Shown here piece by piece: positions 11,798 through 24,700 of a stretch of DNA of 64,000 bases. The stretch is from Siphonodentalium dalli (Eukaryota; Mollusca; Scaphopoda; Gadilida; Siphonodentaliidae). Location: assembly GCA_032622095.1 (NCBI GenBank), contig CP136069.1, positions 19,297,326 to 19,361,325 of the forward strand, given 5' to 3'. A program made the translations under genes and the position numbers. The notes under the pieces were generated by a model. The model was not told the origin of the DNA. It ran no database searches and saw nothing but the letters and a program-made list of their open reading frames with translations. Every line of letters starts with the position of its first letter. The first letter of the stretch is position 1.

Positions 11798-12052
11798 GCC
11801 TTATTTATAAGTATTCGGCAATATTGGATTTATCCACCTGTTCCGTGCATTCAGTGCTACAGGTCAAAGTTCTGGAGGTGTATTCCATATAATATATATG
11901 GAGCGTTTGAATATTCATATATGGAATTCATGAATATTCAAAAGCTCAATATAAGGAATGCACCTCCAGAACTTTGACCTGTAGCACTGAATGTGTGGAA
12001 CAGGGCTGGATGGATGCAATATGGCCGATACTTAGAAATAAGACTTATTGTT
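11798..12052. mobile_element. Palindromic MITE, ~255 bp
   Basis: Near-complete palindrome. Arms of ~85 bp start AAGCCTTATTTATAAGTATT on the left and are mirrored on the right, including the well-preserved block CAGTGCTACAGGTCAAAG / its complement. A short AT-rich centre separates the arms. Exact ends and target duplication unclear. Confidence 0.7.
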
Positions 12053-12151
12053 TACCAAGCAGGGATGTGGATAGAGGGTCTCCTGCATAATTCCTAATGT
12101 TGTATCAGGTATGAAAATTCCAACTATTGGAAATTTTGACCAAAGTTGGGT

Positions 12152-12169
12152 GGGGGGGGGGGGGGGGGG
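12152..12169. repeat. Poly-G tract (18 G)
   Basis: Homopolymer run. Comparable runs occur at 12576-12590, 14941-14954 and 42177-42196. Confidence 0.85.
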
Positions 12170-12285
12170 TGTGAGACAAGGCTTGAGTTTATCACAAACT
12201 TTATTATTCAATAGAGATCTCATAGGGAAAGCACCATATATTAACAATATTAATACTGTGTGTCGCGGCTCAAATCAATGATTAA

Positions 12286-12516
12286 CCATTTTTGACTGGA
12301 GCTTCCTGAAATTTGCGAAAATCCTATGCCAATGCATTCTCTTATATATGCGAGTCTCCCATTGGGAGCCTCCCATATATATGAGAATGCATTAGGCTAA
12401 CAATATTTACCTTGACAGCCAGTGCATTTTCTTATATATGAGAGACTCCCTATAACGAGAATGCACTGGCACAGGATCTTTAATGCTGCATCAGTGCAGC
12501 TCCCGTCGTAAAAGGG
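12286..12516. mobile_element. TTAA-flanked MITE, family B
   Basis: Flanked by TTAA at 12282-12285 and 12517-12520. The right end AAAAGGG and the interior hairpins (GCCAATGCATTCTCTTATA) resemble family A, but the outer ends differ. Confidence 0.75.
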
Positions 12517-12520
12517 TTAA

Positions 12521-13266
12521 CAATTGATTAAAATGTTTAAAAACTCATAAAATATCACTAAACCTAAACCCTGCAGGGGGGGGGGGGGGGCAGGGGGGTT
12601 GGGCATAGATGTTTGATTCTCTTAACTCTGTCTACACTAAATGGATTCTCCCACTCAGTTATACATTGGAATGGTCTATTATTCATCTGAAGGAGTTTTC
12701 AGGAAAAAAATAAGCAGATGACATAATACAGGTACAGAAGTACTGAAGTATTCAAATTTATTGGAGGGAAATGTTCAGATAAAAAGTTCATCATCTGACT
12801 ATACCACATCAAACATCCATAAGTCATTTGTTGAATTTATTATCTAAACATTTCCTTAGGGATAACTACTTGTCAATGAGTAATTAGTATAGAAAGGGTT
12901 AGTCAGGTTCTTTTGAGGCCAAGGGCGTAATAATTACTAATATTGAAGATAGTTTCATGTCCACAGGCCACTGTGTCCCTGGACACAGTGTGGGTTTGTG
13001 TACTGAATAGTAGAGTTATTTCCCTTACTAAGTAATAATACAAGAGTTGCACCTGCAACAGGTGAGGACACAAAATGGTCCAATTAATAAATTGCTTGAT
13101 TCTCATTAAACTTTTTTTTTAAGTTGGGGCAGGTGCATGATTTTTTGGGGGGATTTTTTTTTTATCATGGCCACTATTGTGGAAATTGAAGAAGTATGCT
13201 TCATTATATCACACCATGTGCTTTAAACACTGCTATGCTCACATTTGAATAAATAATGCATATAAA
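12521..13266. other. Unassigned, with poly-G and TTAA-element relic
   Basis: G-run at 12576-12590. The segment ~12640-12900 ends in AGAAAGGGTTAG and shares phrases in reverse with 16566-16789 (for example GGAATGGTCTATTATTCAT), so it is probably an eroded TTAA element. No gene. Confidence 0.35.
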
Positions 13267-13463
13267 TACTGTAAAGCTCTAAATAATCGACTCCTTAACC
13301 ACATCAGAATTATGGGTAATTTTTCAGGATTTAGTTGGGGAAATATGGCTTTCAGGGAGAGCTTTCTGATGAATGGCAACAAGCCATATTTCCGACTAAA
13401 TCCTGAAAAATTACCCATAATTCTGCTGACGTTAAGAAGTCGATTAATTAGAGCATTACTGTA
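13267..13463. mobile_element. Tc1-like palindromic MITE, family C
   Basis: TA-flanked. The left end TACTGTAAAGCTCTAAATAA and the right end AGAGCATTACTGTA are imperfect complements. Hairpin arms include CAGAATTATGGGTAA and its inverse. Confidence 0.8.
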
Positions 13464-13577
13464 TGTGTAGGATCATGTAATAAAAATATATTCTGCATTG
13501 CCGTAAGTAATTTATCCATTAACTGAGGTTATTATGCATTTATAAAAGCAGTAAAAACATAACTGTGCCACAGTTGA

Positions 13578-13994
13578 AGGTATTCAATCCAATCAGACGC
13601 TCCCAAATTACTATTTTTGTGGCTTCGGGGGTAAAAAATATTTGATTCGATTCAAGGAACCCACTCATCAAAGCTCAGAGTGATCTGATATCGATTTTTG
13701 AAGTTTGTTATTTCAATTATTAGTGGCCCAGAAACATGCCGTCAAATGGGATGGTCTCGGTCCAAATTGCGGATGACTTGGATAACTGTAAAACAAGTGG
13801 TAATACAGCCAAATTTCGTGAGTACTCAAGTGATAATACGGCCATATTTCGTTGAACAAAATGTTGATAAATAACACATTTTGGAAAAATTTTATACCAT
13901 AGTTGACAGTGGTTAGCATTTTTATTTTGAAAAAGAAATGTTGTGGTTGTTGTATCTTGATGATATGGAGACCCTCTGATCGGATTGAGTACCT
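13578..13994. mobile_element. Family D MITE
   Basis: Left AGGTATTCAATCCAATCAGA after TTGA (mutated TTAA). Right ATCGGATTGAGTACCT before TTAA. Confidence 0.78.
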
Positions 13995-14639
13995 TTAATG
14001 GTTCCGTGTGGCAATGTGATTAAATGCGATAAAGAAACACCGGTCATATTCCTTGACTGCCAATACACTGTAGCTAACTGTCTACGAATTTCATTTCTGT
14101 GGCATATATCAATTTTCTCTAGCCCCAATTGAATTGGACTTTACCTTTTCATATCAGTTGATGATTATATGCATTTAACCACACGATCCTCTTGTTTTTT
14201 CTGGTTTTATATAGGGGAGTTTTCAGTTAAATGTGGTTTAACCCTTAAAGGTCGATATACGAATATTCCGAGTGATCACTCTGAGCCACCCAGTTTTGAT
14301 GAATCACTTACTTTGGGCTGTACTGTATAGGATTTATTGAGGCATGGACTCAGTATGAGTGTTCATAGCTTCAAATGTGCTTGATTTAGTGAGTTAAAAA
14401 AATTCTCATTTCTTATCGAAATGGCCATGTATCGATCAGTATGGCACATTAAGATGTCCCCCACCTCAGATCAAACATGAAAATCGGTCCCAATGATATA
14501 CACATAATTATCCAGGTTTCATATACTAGTACTCTGAAATAACAAAAGAATTTATATATAGAAATTTTTCAAATGCTTTCAACTTTCAACACAACAAACA
14601 AAATCAAGCGAATTGTGTATGAGAATATTTCACATTTAA

Positions 14640-15132
14640 AGGCCCACTTAATTTTTAAACCCCCAGATCACATATATAAAATATATGCCATATTATATAC
14701 CATTGGAAAGAGGAAGCTTCAAAACATTGTATTATCAACTTATCTGGTGTAACAAACTGTGAAAATGATGTTGTTGTCGAGTTACAAACATGTTTTAGTC
14801 ATCTAGATTGAAGTAAAAAAGTGTATCATTTTCAATTGAGGGGGAATAACTCTATATCTTAAAGATAGAGTTATTCCCCTTTCAATGAAAATTCATCTTT
14901 AGTTTGAATTCTGTTGCATTCTGGGAGCCGAAACGGGGGAGGGGGGGGGGGGGGTAATCTTTATATGATTTCAGCTGTTTTCTATTTCTCTATGGGCATC
15001 TTCTGAGACACATGTTTCAAATGGTGATGAATTTTAGTATTTTAATCATATTTCATGGCATAGATTGTTATAAAAACCATATATCAAGTCACTGTACAAA
15101 AATAATCAGTGATTCGATAATTAAGTGGGCTT
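14640..15132. mobile_element. TTAA-flanked MITE, family E
   Basis: Begins AGGCCCACTTAATTTTTAAA after TTAA; ends ATTAAGTGGGCTT before TTAA. A strong internal palindrome at 14832-14882 (GGGGAATAACTCTATATCTT and its complement) and a 14-G run at 14941. Same family as 34569-34989 and 36074-36663. Confidence 0.8.
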
Positions 15133-15367
15133 TTAATGACCTATTATTATCACAGGACAACGCGACAATCAGCAACACTCACTCGGTTTAATTTTAGGCC
15201 TGATGATTATGTCATATATTTTTCAAATGAGTAGACTGTATTTTTAAAAGATCATATAAAACCATAAAATATAAAATAATATGAACAATGAAAGACAAGG
15301 TTTCAGTAGCACTATAATCTGCATTGCAGAGAAACAATATTGGTCCATATCATCTATGGAAGTCATG

Positions 15368-15584
15368 TACAGTAATGCCCTAAGTAATCGACTCTTTATC
15401 CACAGCAGAATTATGGGTAACTTTTCAGGATTTAGTCGGAAATATGGCTTGTTGCCATTCATCGGAAAGCTCTCCCTGAGAGATTTCCGATGAATGGCAA
15501 CAAGCCATATTTCCGACTAAATCCCGAAAAGTTTCCCATAATTCTGCTGTGGTTAAGCAGTCGATTAATTAGGGCATTACTGTA
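15368..15584. mobile_element. Tc1-like palindromic MITE, family C, intact
   Basis: TACAGTAATGCCCTAA ... TTAGGGCATTACTGTA with TA at both ends; 217 bp, essentially one hairpin. It lies just downstream of the SAPCD2-like stop codon, so it may be part of that gene's 3' UTR. Confidence 0.86.
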
Positions 15585-15654
15585 AACATATCTAAAAACC
15601 TATTTAACATGAAATTGCCATAATCCAATCCACTTTCAGGAATGTGTTCTGTTT

Positions 15655-15777
15655 TCACATGAATGTTGAGTCATCATAGTTCTGTTTATGCTTCGCTTGC
15701 GATTCGAACAATTCTCTGATCAATTTTGCTTTTTCTTGTTCGAGTTGGGTAATTTTGTCACTTTTCTGGCCGATTTC
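15655..15777 (-). CDS. SAPCD2: SAPCD2-like exon 6 (C-terminus and stop)
   Basis: Acceptor TTCTGCAG at 15785-15778, phase 0. Encodes 40 residues (coiled coil with QLEQEKAKLIRELF, then YDDSTFM) and TGA at 15657-15655. This is the most conserved part of the SAPCD C-terminal coil. Confidence 0.88.
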   Translation of the reverse strand, partial: EIGQKSDKITQLEQEKAKLIRELFESQAKHKQNYDDSTFM

Positions 15778-18700
15778 CTGCAGAAGAAAAGAGAATGTAT
15801 ATTACATCATACAAATAACACAAAATATTTTCTAAAGCCAAATAGTATTCAAGCTTCTTGTTATATATACAGCAATGCCCTAAATAATCGACTCCTTAAC
15901 CACAGCAGAATTATGGGTAAATTTTCAGGATTTAGTCGGAAATATGGCTTGTTGACATTCATTGGAAAGCTCACACTGAGAGCTTTCCGATGAATGGCAA
16001 CAAGCCATATTTCCAACTAAATCCTAAAAAGTTACCCATAATCCTGCTGTGGTTAAAGGTACTCAATCCGTAAAGAGGGTCCCCATCTCAACAGATTCCA
16101 ACAACAACAATCCGATCAGAGGGTCCTATATTACTATTTCTTTGGCTTTGGGGGTAAAAAATATTTGATTCGAGTCGAGGAACCCATCAAACAAAGCTCA
16201 GAGTTATTAGATATTGATTTTTGAAATTTTTTATTAACTCAAGATGAGTACTAATAACTGCCGTAATCTGCTCTGGATGTGTACTCCAAATCTATTCAAA
16301 CAGACAAGGATGGATAACTCTAAAATCAAGTGGTAATTTTAACGCAATTTTGACTGAGTTCTGGGCCAGATAGTATTCCCGATAATGAAAAATAATAGAT
16401 TTCTAAAATCGATATCTTACAAATCTGAGCTTTGATGGGTGACTTCCTCGACTGGAATCAAATATTTTTGACCCCCGAAGCCATTGAAATAGTAATTGAG
16501 AGGAGTTTTATCGGATTGAGTACCTTTAAGGAGTCGATTATTATCATTACTGTAGTTCATATTAACCCTTTGATGACTAAATACTCATGTATGATAATAA
16601 TGAGTAGTTCACATAATAAGTTCAACAAATGGCCTAAACTTTTTAAAGGAACATTCCCTGCAAATGAGTGAATAGGAGTCCTCTGTCTTTTACACTTTTG
16701 CCATCAAAACACTCTCCCAAATGAATAATAGACCATTCCTATGTATACTTTTATAACCGAAGAAGAGAATCCATTCAGTAATAAAAGGGTTTGGTAGTGG
16801 AGAACTTTATATCTAGCTGGGTCTTACCTTTGTCAACATTCTATTTTGATCTTTGAGCCGTTCTATCGATCTGTTTTCTTGGTAGACATGGTTGGTTGAT
16901 GTGACAGCCAGATTCATATGCATTGGAAAGCTTCCCTGTAAGGTTAAAATCTCACATCAGTCTTGTTACAACCATAGTCAGAAATGGTAACGCGCTCAAG
17001 ATCATATATTATATACCCATGATTGTAATTATAGAATATAAAATATATGGGTTTCGCAAATGACCAACTCAGAATTCCGTTAAAATAACAATAACAACCA
17101 GCACCTAATTAATGAACCGGTGGCCAACTCGGCCGTCTCCGACCACAACCATCAGTGGGCTGCAGAACGAAAAATATCTATAAAAGTTGAAATATAAGAC
17201 TTACAAATTATCTTTTTCATTTCTTTTATTTGTAATTGACATATATAGCTTGTCACAAACCAAAAATCAACATTATTGACATAATAATGTAAAGGACAAT
17301 AAACGAAATTGAAATTCCCAACTACACCTTTTACCGGACTCGGCCTCCTGGTCGTGCAGTTCGATTTTTAAACCGGAAAAACCCATTATCTATAAATAAA
17401 ACGCCCAGCAAACCACAGCTATCTAGAATTTGGACAACAGTATACACGCGGCATGCTTTTCCTGTTTATGGAACCAAACCACCAATGTATTAGGGGCATG
17501 TTTAGTAGGGAGGATTGATTGGGGGTGTTGGTTCCACCAAATTTCTGAAGGTGAGTTACCAGTAGGTAATTTCATGAAGGTGATGGAAATAGAAATTAAT
17601 GAGAGTAACAATAGGTTGAAATTGTTGGTATCATGCAGAAATGCAGTTTCAGTATAAAGATAGTAAATTCAATTCATTTTAAATGTACTCAATCTGATCA
17701 GACGGTCCCCATATCACCAAGTTACAACAAGAACATTTCTTCAAAATACTCTTTTTTCATAATTGTTAAAAAATGTAAGAGAAAAATGAAAAATTGTTAA
17801 AGGATGTAAGAAATAATGATAAAGAATGTATAAAAAGTTATAAAATTGTTAAAGAATGTAAGAAAAAATGATAAAATTGTTAAAGAATATAAGAAATAAA
17901 TGATAAAAATTGTTAAAGAATGTAAGAAAAAATTATAAAAATTGTTTGGACAATGTATTCTCTTATATATGCGAGTCGACCATATATAAGAGAATGCATT
18001 GGCAGGGTCTTTAATGTTGCTTCAGCGCAGTTTCCATTTTCAACTTTCCACCATGAAAGGGTTAAATTATGCTTACTTTTTCTGAACACTCTATTAGTAC
18101 TTTCAGCTGTTTATTCACTTCTAGCACTCTTGATTTCTGGTTAAATTATGCTTACTTTTTCTGAACACTCTATTAGTACTTTCAGCTGTTTATTCACTTC
18201 TAGCACTCTCGATTTCTGGTTAAATTATGCTTACTTTTTCTGAACACTCTATTAGTACTTTCAGCTGTTTATTCACTTCTAGCACTCTCGATTTCTGGAA
18301 GTTGAGTCTTTCCTGATTAGCCTCTATGTTCGAATCCTGAAAATATATATATGAATGAATACAGAGTACAGTAATGCCCTAATTAATCGACACTTTAACC
18401 ACAGCAGAATTATGGGTAACTTTTCAGGATTTAGTAGGAAATATGGCTTGTTGCCATTCATCGGAAAGCTCTCAGTGAGAGCTTTCCGATGAATGGCAAC
18501 AAGCCATATTTCCAACTAAATCCTGAAAAGTTACCCATAATTCTGCTGTGGTTAAAGAGTCGATTACTTAGAGCATTACTGTACCAGTAACATATAAATG
18601 ATTAAAACAAATAAAAGGTCCCCTCATATTGTTATGAGGAGCCAGGTGTCTAAGAAATAGAACTTAAATTTTGTTTCATCGTATCTGAAATATATTCATG

Positions 18701-21700
18701 TTTTATTTTGTTTGTCATTATATTTTCTTACATGAAGAGGTTTCAATAAGCATAGTAAATGTCAGTTCAAGTTTATTTGTGTGCAAACCAGCTAGTGAAA
18801 TCAGTAGAGCAAGATGCTGGTTTAACTTGGATTAAGTACATATACGTTTTGTCTCATTCCGTAGCTCAGAATATGTTGATGGAGACTTAAACTACTTATA
18901 TCTGAGCTTTATATGACTTAGAAAGACTTACAATTACAGTGATTTTGAAATATTAGCATATATTAAAGGTACCCAATATGATCAGATGGTCCCCATATCA
19001 TCAAGTTACAACAACAACATTTCTTCAAAATACGCTTTTGTTATCTGAAGCGATGAACTACAACAAAATAATGCTACTGCTGTCAACTATGGTATAAAAT
19101 TTTGCAAAACGTGTTATCAACATTTTGTTCAACGAAATATGGCCGTATTATCATGAAATTTGGCCGTATTACCACTTGATTTTAGAGTTATCCATGTTCA
19201 TCCAAAATTTTGTCTGAGACATTGGTTTGATGACTCTTTTCTGGGCCACAAATAATTACACATTCCGAGAAATAATAAATTAAAAAAATTGATATCTGAT
19301 CACTCATAATTGGGTCACTCCGACTCGAATAAAATATTTTTCACCCCCGAAGCCAAAGAAATAGTAATTTGGGAGCGTTAATTCGGATTATGCATCTTTA
19401 ATTGGTAGAAATCATCTCAAGATATGAAAGAAGATATTTTATATAGAACAGAATATATACATAGACTCAGGTGGTGACTCACTTGATATGTAGACTGGAC
19501 GGATTTCTGTTTGTCCTGTAGTGTTCGGATTTGACGATTGTACCATTCCCGGGCTTTCTCCACCATTTCTATACCATGGTGGAGGACAGACCTTTCCTCT
19601 TCCAGAAGCTTCATTTTTCTAACCTGAAGAAGAATAGTTTACAGTTTCCAGGTATTGAGAATAGATGGCCATAGGTATGATAGGTTAATGGCACACTTCG
19701 GGTTTACATATTCAAATTTTCGAGTCATCTGTTTTATATGCAAGTTTACATTCAAAGTTAGTCAGAAAAATTATATTTGTTCATTTCATACAAATTTGAT
19801 GAAAATAAAATGAAATTTGAGATTTTCCTGAAATTCAATTTTCAGAATCAAAACGAATGCGAAGCCATTTTTAGCGAAATTTCAACAGTAGCCAACAAAG
19901 TTTATATTAGCTTTTATTTATAAATTTGGGGATATTATACAATTGGTGCCTTCGGCATATACATGTCGTGGGAAGTTCTTATATTGCCACTTCTGAGTTT
20001 GAGTCCCTTATTAACAAGGCCACTTCTCATCTAAGTCATGATAATTCACAAGATGTACAGGGGAATGTGAAGATAATATTAATAATAATCAATGCTATTA
20101 TATAGTGCACTCCACAGTAAATTAGTTTCAATGTTCTTTACATGATTATTACCCCAGTCATAGGCCATTGATTACCCACTCTCGCTTGGGAGGAAGCAAC
20201 CCGAGCAACTAACAAACACATCAGGATAAGCATACTGACAGTATACACCGACTCCCGATCGGGTTCTCATTTAACGTGCAAGTAATTTCCTGCGACATCT
20301 GTAGTATAATCGACATCGCTTACCATATACGACCAACGCGACGTTTGATGTTAAATAACCGAGAGCGGGAATCCAACGAATGGCGGTTTCACACAATTAC
20401 GTTATGAGACGAGCAAGCTAACAACTGGACCACCGCGCCACTACATAGACACCTACCATATTATAATCCACTCCATCGGGTAGTGTATGTCGCCTTGGTG
20501 TTAATGGTTTAACTCGTTTTTGTTTCTGTGGGGGCGGTGACAAATCATCTTTACTTCTCTTCTCAAACTTCTGTAGGTTACCTGTGATGGACAAGTGAGA
20601 AGTATAATATAAGTATCCTAGGTTATATATAGTAACACGATATCCTAGGTTATATATAGTAACAAGATATCCTAGGTTATATATAGTAACAAGATATCCT
20701 AGGTTATAATGTATATAGTAACAAGATATCCTAGGTTATATATAGTAACAAGATATCCTAGGTTATATATAGTAACAATATATCCTAGGTTATATATAGT
20801 AACAAGATATCCTAGGTTCTATATAGTAACAAGATATCCTAGGTTATATATAGTAATAAGATATCATAGGTTATATATAGTAACAAGATATCCTAGGTTA
20901 TATATAGTAACAAGATATACTAGGTTATATATAGTAACAAGATATCCTAGGTTATATATAGTAACACGATATCCTAGGTTATATATAGTAACAAGATATC
21001 CTAGGTTATATATAGTAGACTAGCAGATTAGCCCGCCACTGGCGGGATTGGTCCCATGGCTTTGGTCGATCCATTAATTTTTGTTTTATTCCATATAATT
21101 TTTAACAGTGTATCGAAGATAATGTTTCTGTATGATGTAGGCGAACTAAATCTAAAATTTCGCCAAGTATTTTCATTCGGCAATCCCCGTGTATCCAACG
21201 ACGGTTGCAGGGCAAAGGATGAAGGAGGGCAAAGGATGAAGGAGTGCTCGGACGTTCTCAGAAGCGGTGCGGCTTTGGTCGATTCATTCAGTAATTTATG
21301 TTTTCAAGGTAACCCCGTACAGGCACGACAAAATAACCCGACACAAATATTCCCCGTCCCGAGTTGACCATACATAACAAATTTCAAGTATTCAATACGT
21401 ATTCAATACGTTGTGTGAATTTAGAGTTGTCCTTCCTGCATCGGGTCACACACATCAAAGAGACCATTTAACCCATCAATTTCAACGACAGTGGCAGGGC
21501 GAAGGGTGAAGGAGTGGTCGCACGGGCTCGCGAATGCTCTGACTGTGGCTTTTTACCCTTACACAGCAAGTTTGGGTTCAATCGGCCCAGCAGTTCTCGA
21601 GTCTATAGCGGACATATATATACGGAAGTCTCAAAATATATAGTAGACACGATTTTTATTATTCTCGTACTCGAAAAACACACAGTTGTGCTTATATACT

Positions 21701-24700
21701 ATATATTGGCGTGCTAGAGGGTCTTCATTCCCAACCTGCCTTTGAGCTAGATCAATATCCTAATTCCCACTATGGGGCTAATTCCTACCTCTGGACTGCT
21801 TCACACTATGGGGCTAATTCCTACCTCTGGACTGCTTCCCACTATGGGGCTAATTCCTACCTCTGGGCTGCTTCCCACCATGGGATTTCAATGTGCACCT
21901 CCCTGGGGGGTGGACGTTTTTAACTGCATGCGATATATTTTTTTATTTGAGCCTGACATTGTGTCCGACAGTTTGAGTTATTTACCAGGAATATGGTCAC
22001 TAGTTTGATTGGCAAGCTTATCATTCACAATATATACACTTGGGATATAAGCGATATTTAAAAACAAATTTCAAACACAATATGAAGGAAGTTTTAACAT
22101 AATTGGTTTTTCCATATTATAAAAAAGAAACAGATATTATACTAAAATATCGGTAAAGTTAAATTCCAGAGGAGGAAAACTGATAAACATGTTTTGTTAC
22201 AAGGACTGGAAAATTACTAAATTAAATCAAATCAAATTTTACTGTGATCTCTGTATGAAAAATAAAAACACACCGAATTAAAGAATATATAGGCCAATTG
22301 TGGATATTAGAGTTTACTTCTCAAGGATACTGAAACATTTCTAAGACATGCACACTTTTGAAAAATGTCTGAAAGGCTACTTTAAGAGCCTGACAAGATA
22401 TATTTCATTGTTACATTGTATAATACTTGTTCCTGACTAATCCATTTCACGGTAGGGAAGGTCCCAGCCCGAGATTGCATGATTGGTGTGACTGTTGTGA
22501 GCCAATATAACACTAAACATTGAATAGATATGTCAGGTGATAAAAAAAAAATAGATGCTTGACTGGTCATCAAGCTTTGCAAACTACTACAGCGGACTAG
22601 TATGACTATAGAAAATCCAAACTTGCCACCATCTCCATGTGGTTAAAAAACTACATCAATGTAATGTAAAATTTGACTGAAAATAAAAAAAATAAATTAT
22701 AACAGCCCTGTCAAGCTCGATCTATGTTCACAAAATAATGTCCAACTATATATACAGTTTTGTGAAATTGTTAATAAAAATTTGGAGATGAGACCCACCC
22801 GTCCGTCGCCACGGCACTGCATAGTGATGCAAGGGTTAGCAGCATTGTATAATCTCTCTTGAGTATGTATGAATCGGTTTATGCACGTGTTTGAATGGTC
22901 CATTTAGTCTTATATTGATCGTCACGAAAATCAAACAAAATATCATTGCATGGCACTTGAGTCTTAGTAACACATGATCCCCTCTCAATCGGCAAGATAC
23001 ATATTTGAAGTGCAATATTATTGATCATTGCAACACCTTACATATTGTTGGCGTACGGACAAAAGCTACAATACACCAGCTGTAATATGAACAAAAAATG
23101 CCACACGTTGTTGGTTATATATTAATTTAAGCCTTTCGGGCAATGTGGCTCACGTTTTAAAATCCACATGACGCAGGATTTCACAATCAGACACTGACAC
23201 AATACCCCAAACAATAAATTTGGCCACATACACATTTTATACATCCTTATGACCCCTAACCTTATATAATAGATCATAATACACGTTTTAACTTCGAAAC
23301 ACGTCGAGACAAACAGCCCACGGTCGATTTATTATCAAAGAAATTCGTGAAATATGAGATTGATATCAGTGTGTCAGATAATACACAATTGCTTTCGAGT
23401 GGTTGAACGGGCGTCATGCATTGCCTTTTATATATACAATACACTTCAATTGAATTATAGGGCCAAAACACTTATCGTTTCCGGTGAAAACAAACCCCCG
23501 AAAACCGAGCGGGATGAGCGCTTCCTAACAATTTATATATACATGCTGATACATGGGGACAAATGTTGACAATGAAATTCAAAATGCATTTAGACCACGC
23601 TGCAAACGCTAAAAAGACAAACACAGGTGCATACAAAACGACCACCACATGTTTCCCGCGCTTGTTTGGTTTGCTTGCTTTTGAGTTGTTTAAACAAGAA
23701 ACCATGGTGCTGGGCGTGTGATCTGATACAGATTCTCGTCAATTTCACTCCAATAAGTCACTCCCATGCATATAAAGCCCACATGCAACATGGTGATGGA
23801 CAAACATTAACCATATAGCACTATATATAAAAATGCATGCATGCATAATTATATAACACTTATAGTTAAGTAATTAGTGATATAACTAGTTTTGTCAGGG
23901 GCATGTGTACCAAGGGGCATGTGTACCAAGGGGCGTGTGTACCATGTGTACCAAGGGGCATGTGTACCAATGGGCATGTGTACCAAGGGGCATGTGTACC
24001 AAGGGGCATGTGTACCAAGGGGCATGTGTACCAAGGGGCGTGTGTACCATGTGTACCAAGGGGCATGTGTACCAATGGGCATGTGTACCAAGGGGCATGT
24101 GTACCAAGGGGCATGTGTACCAAGGGGCATGTGTACCAATGGGCATGTGTACCAAGGGGCATGTGTACCAAAGGGCGCATGGACGTGAAGACATTGTGGA
24201 TCTATTAATTATATGATAATGAATTTATTACTCCAGTCATAAATTCATTTTCATTATAATTACCATGTTGTTTGTATCGTTCATAGAGCACACAAGTGTA
24301 TATATTTTGCACTAATCCATGGCTCAAATTTATTCATTTATGTATAAAAGTACAAAAGGAGATGTTCGCATATATATACACAGACAAGACGAGTGTGACA
24401 ACCTTTCTGTGATAGAGCTGAAATCGGATGGACAACAGCATCTTATTTCATTGGGATGTGAACCTCTCACCCATCTAATAATATTTGAACACAAAAAGCT
24501 GGTCCAAGAAATACCATGTCAGTGTGGACACTCAACAAATTACAAGATTTCCTATTTGTGTGATAATTGCTGTATATAAATGCCAACATACAATTCACCA
24601 CAATTTGCACCAGGACACAATTTAGCGGAACAATACGATAGGTCAACAATGCAGTCAACCAGGGGTGGATATCACCGAAGACATCAGTCAAATATGCATG

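Noticed and set aside
20709-21023. 104-codon open frame of YIVTRYPRL repeats
   Set aside because: It is the translation of a 27-bp satellite whose length is divisible by three; no start context, splice or homology support.
23897-24175. CRISPR-like array
   Set aside because: Repeats are directly adjacent with no unique spacers, and the window is an animal genome.
23849-24216. Several overlapping ~100-codon frames on both strands
   Set aside because: All come from a 16-bp minisatellite that lacks stops in many frames.
24319-24579. 86-codon frame with Cys pairs (CQCGHST...CDNCC)
   Set aside because: Begins in a dispersed repeat shared with 54560-54720; no splice or homology support.
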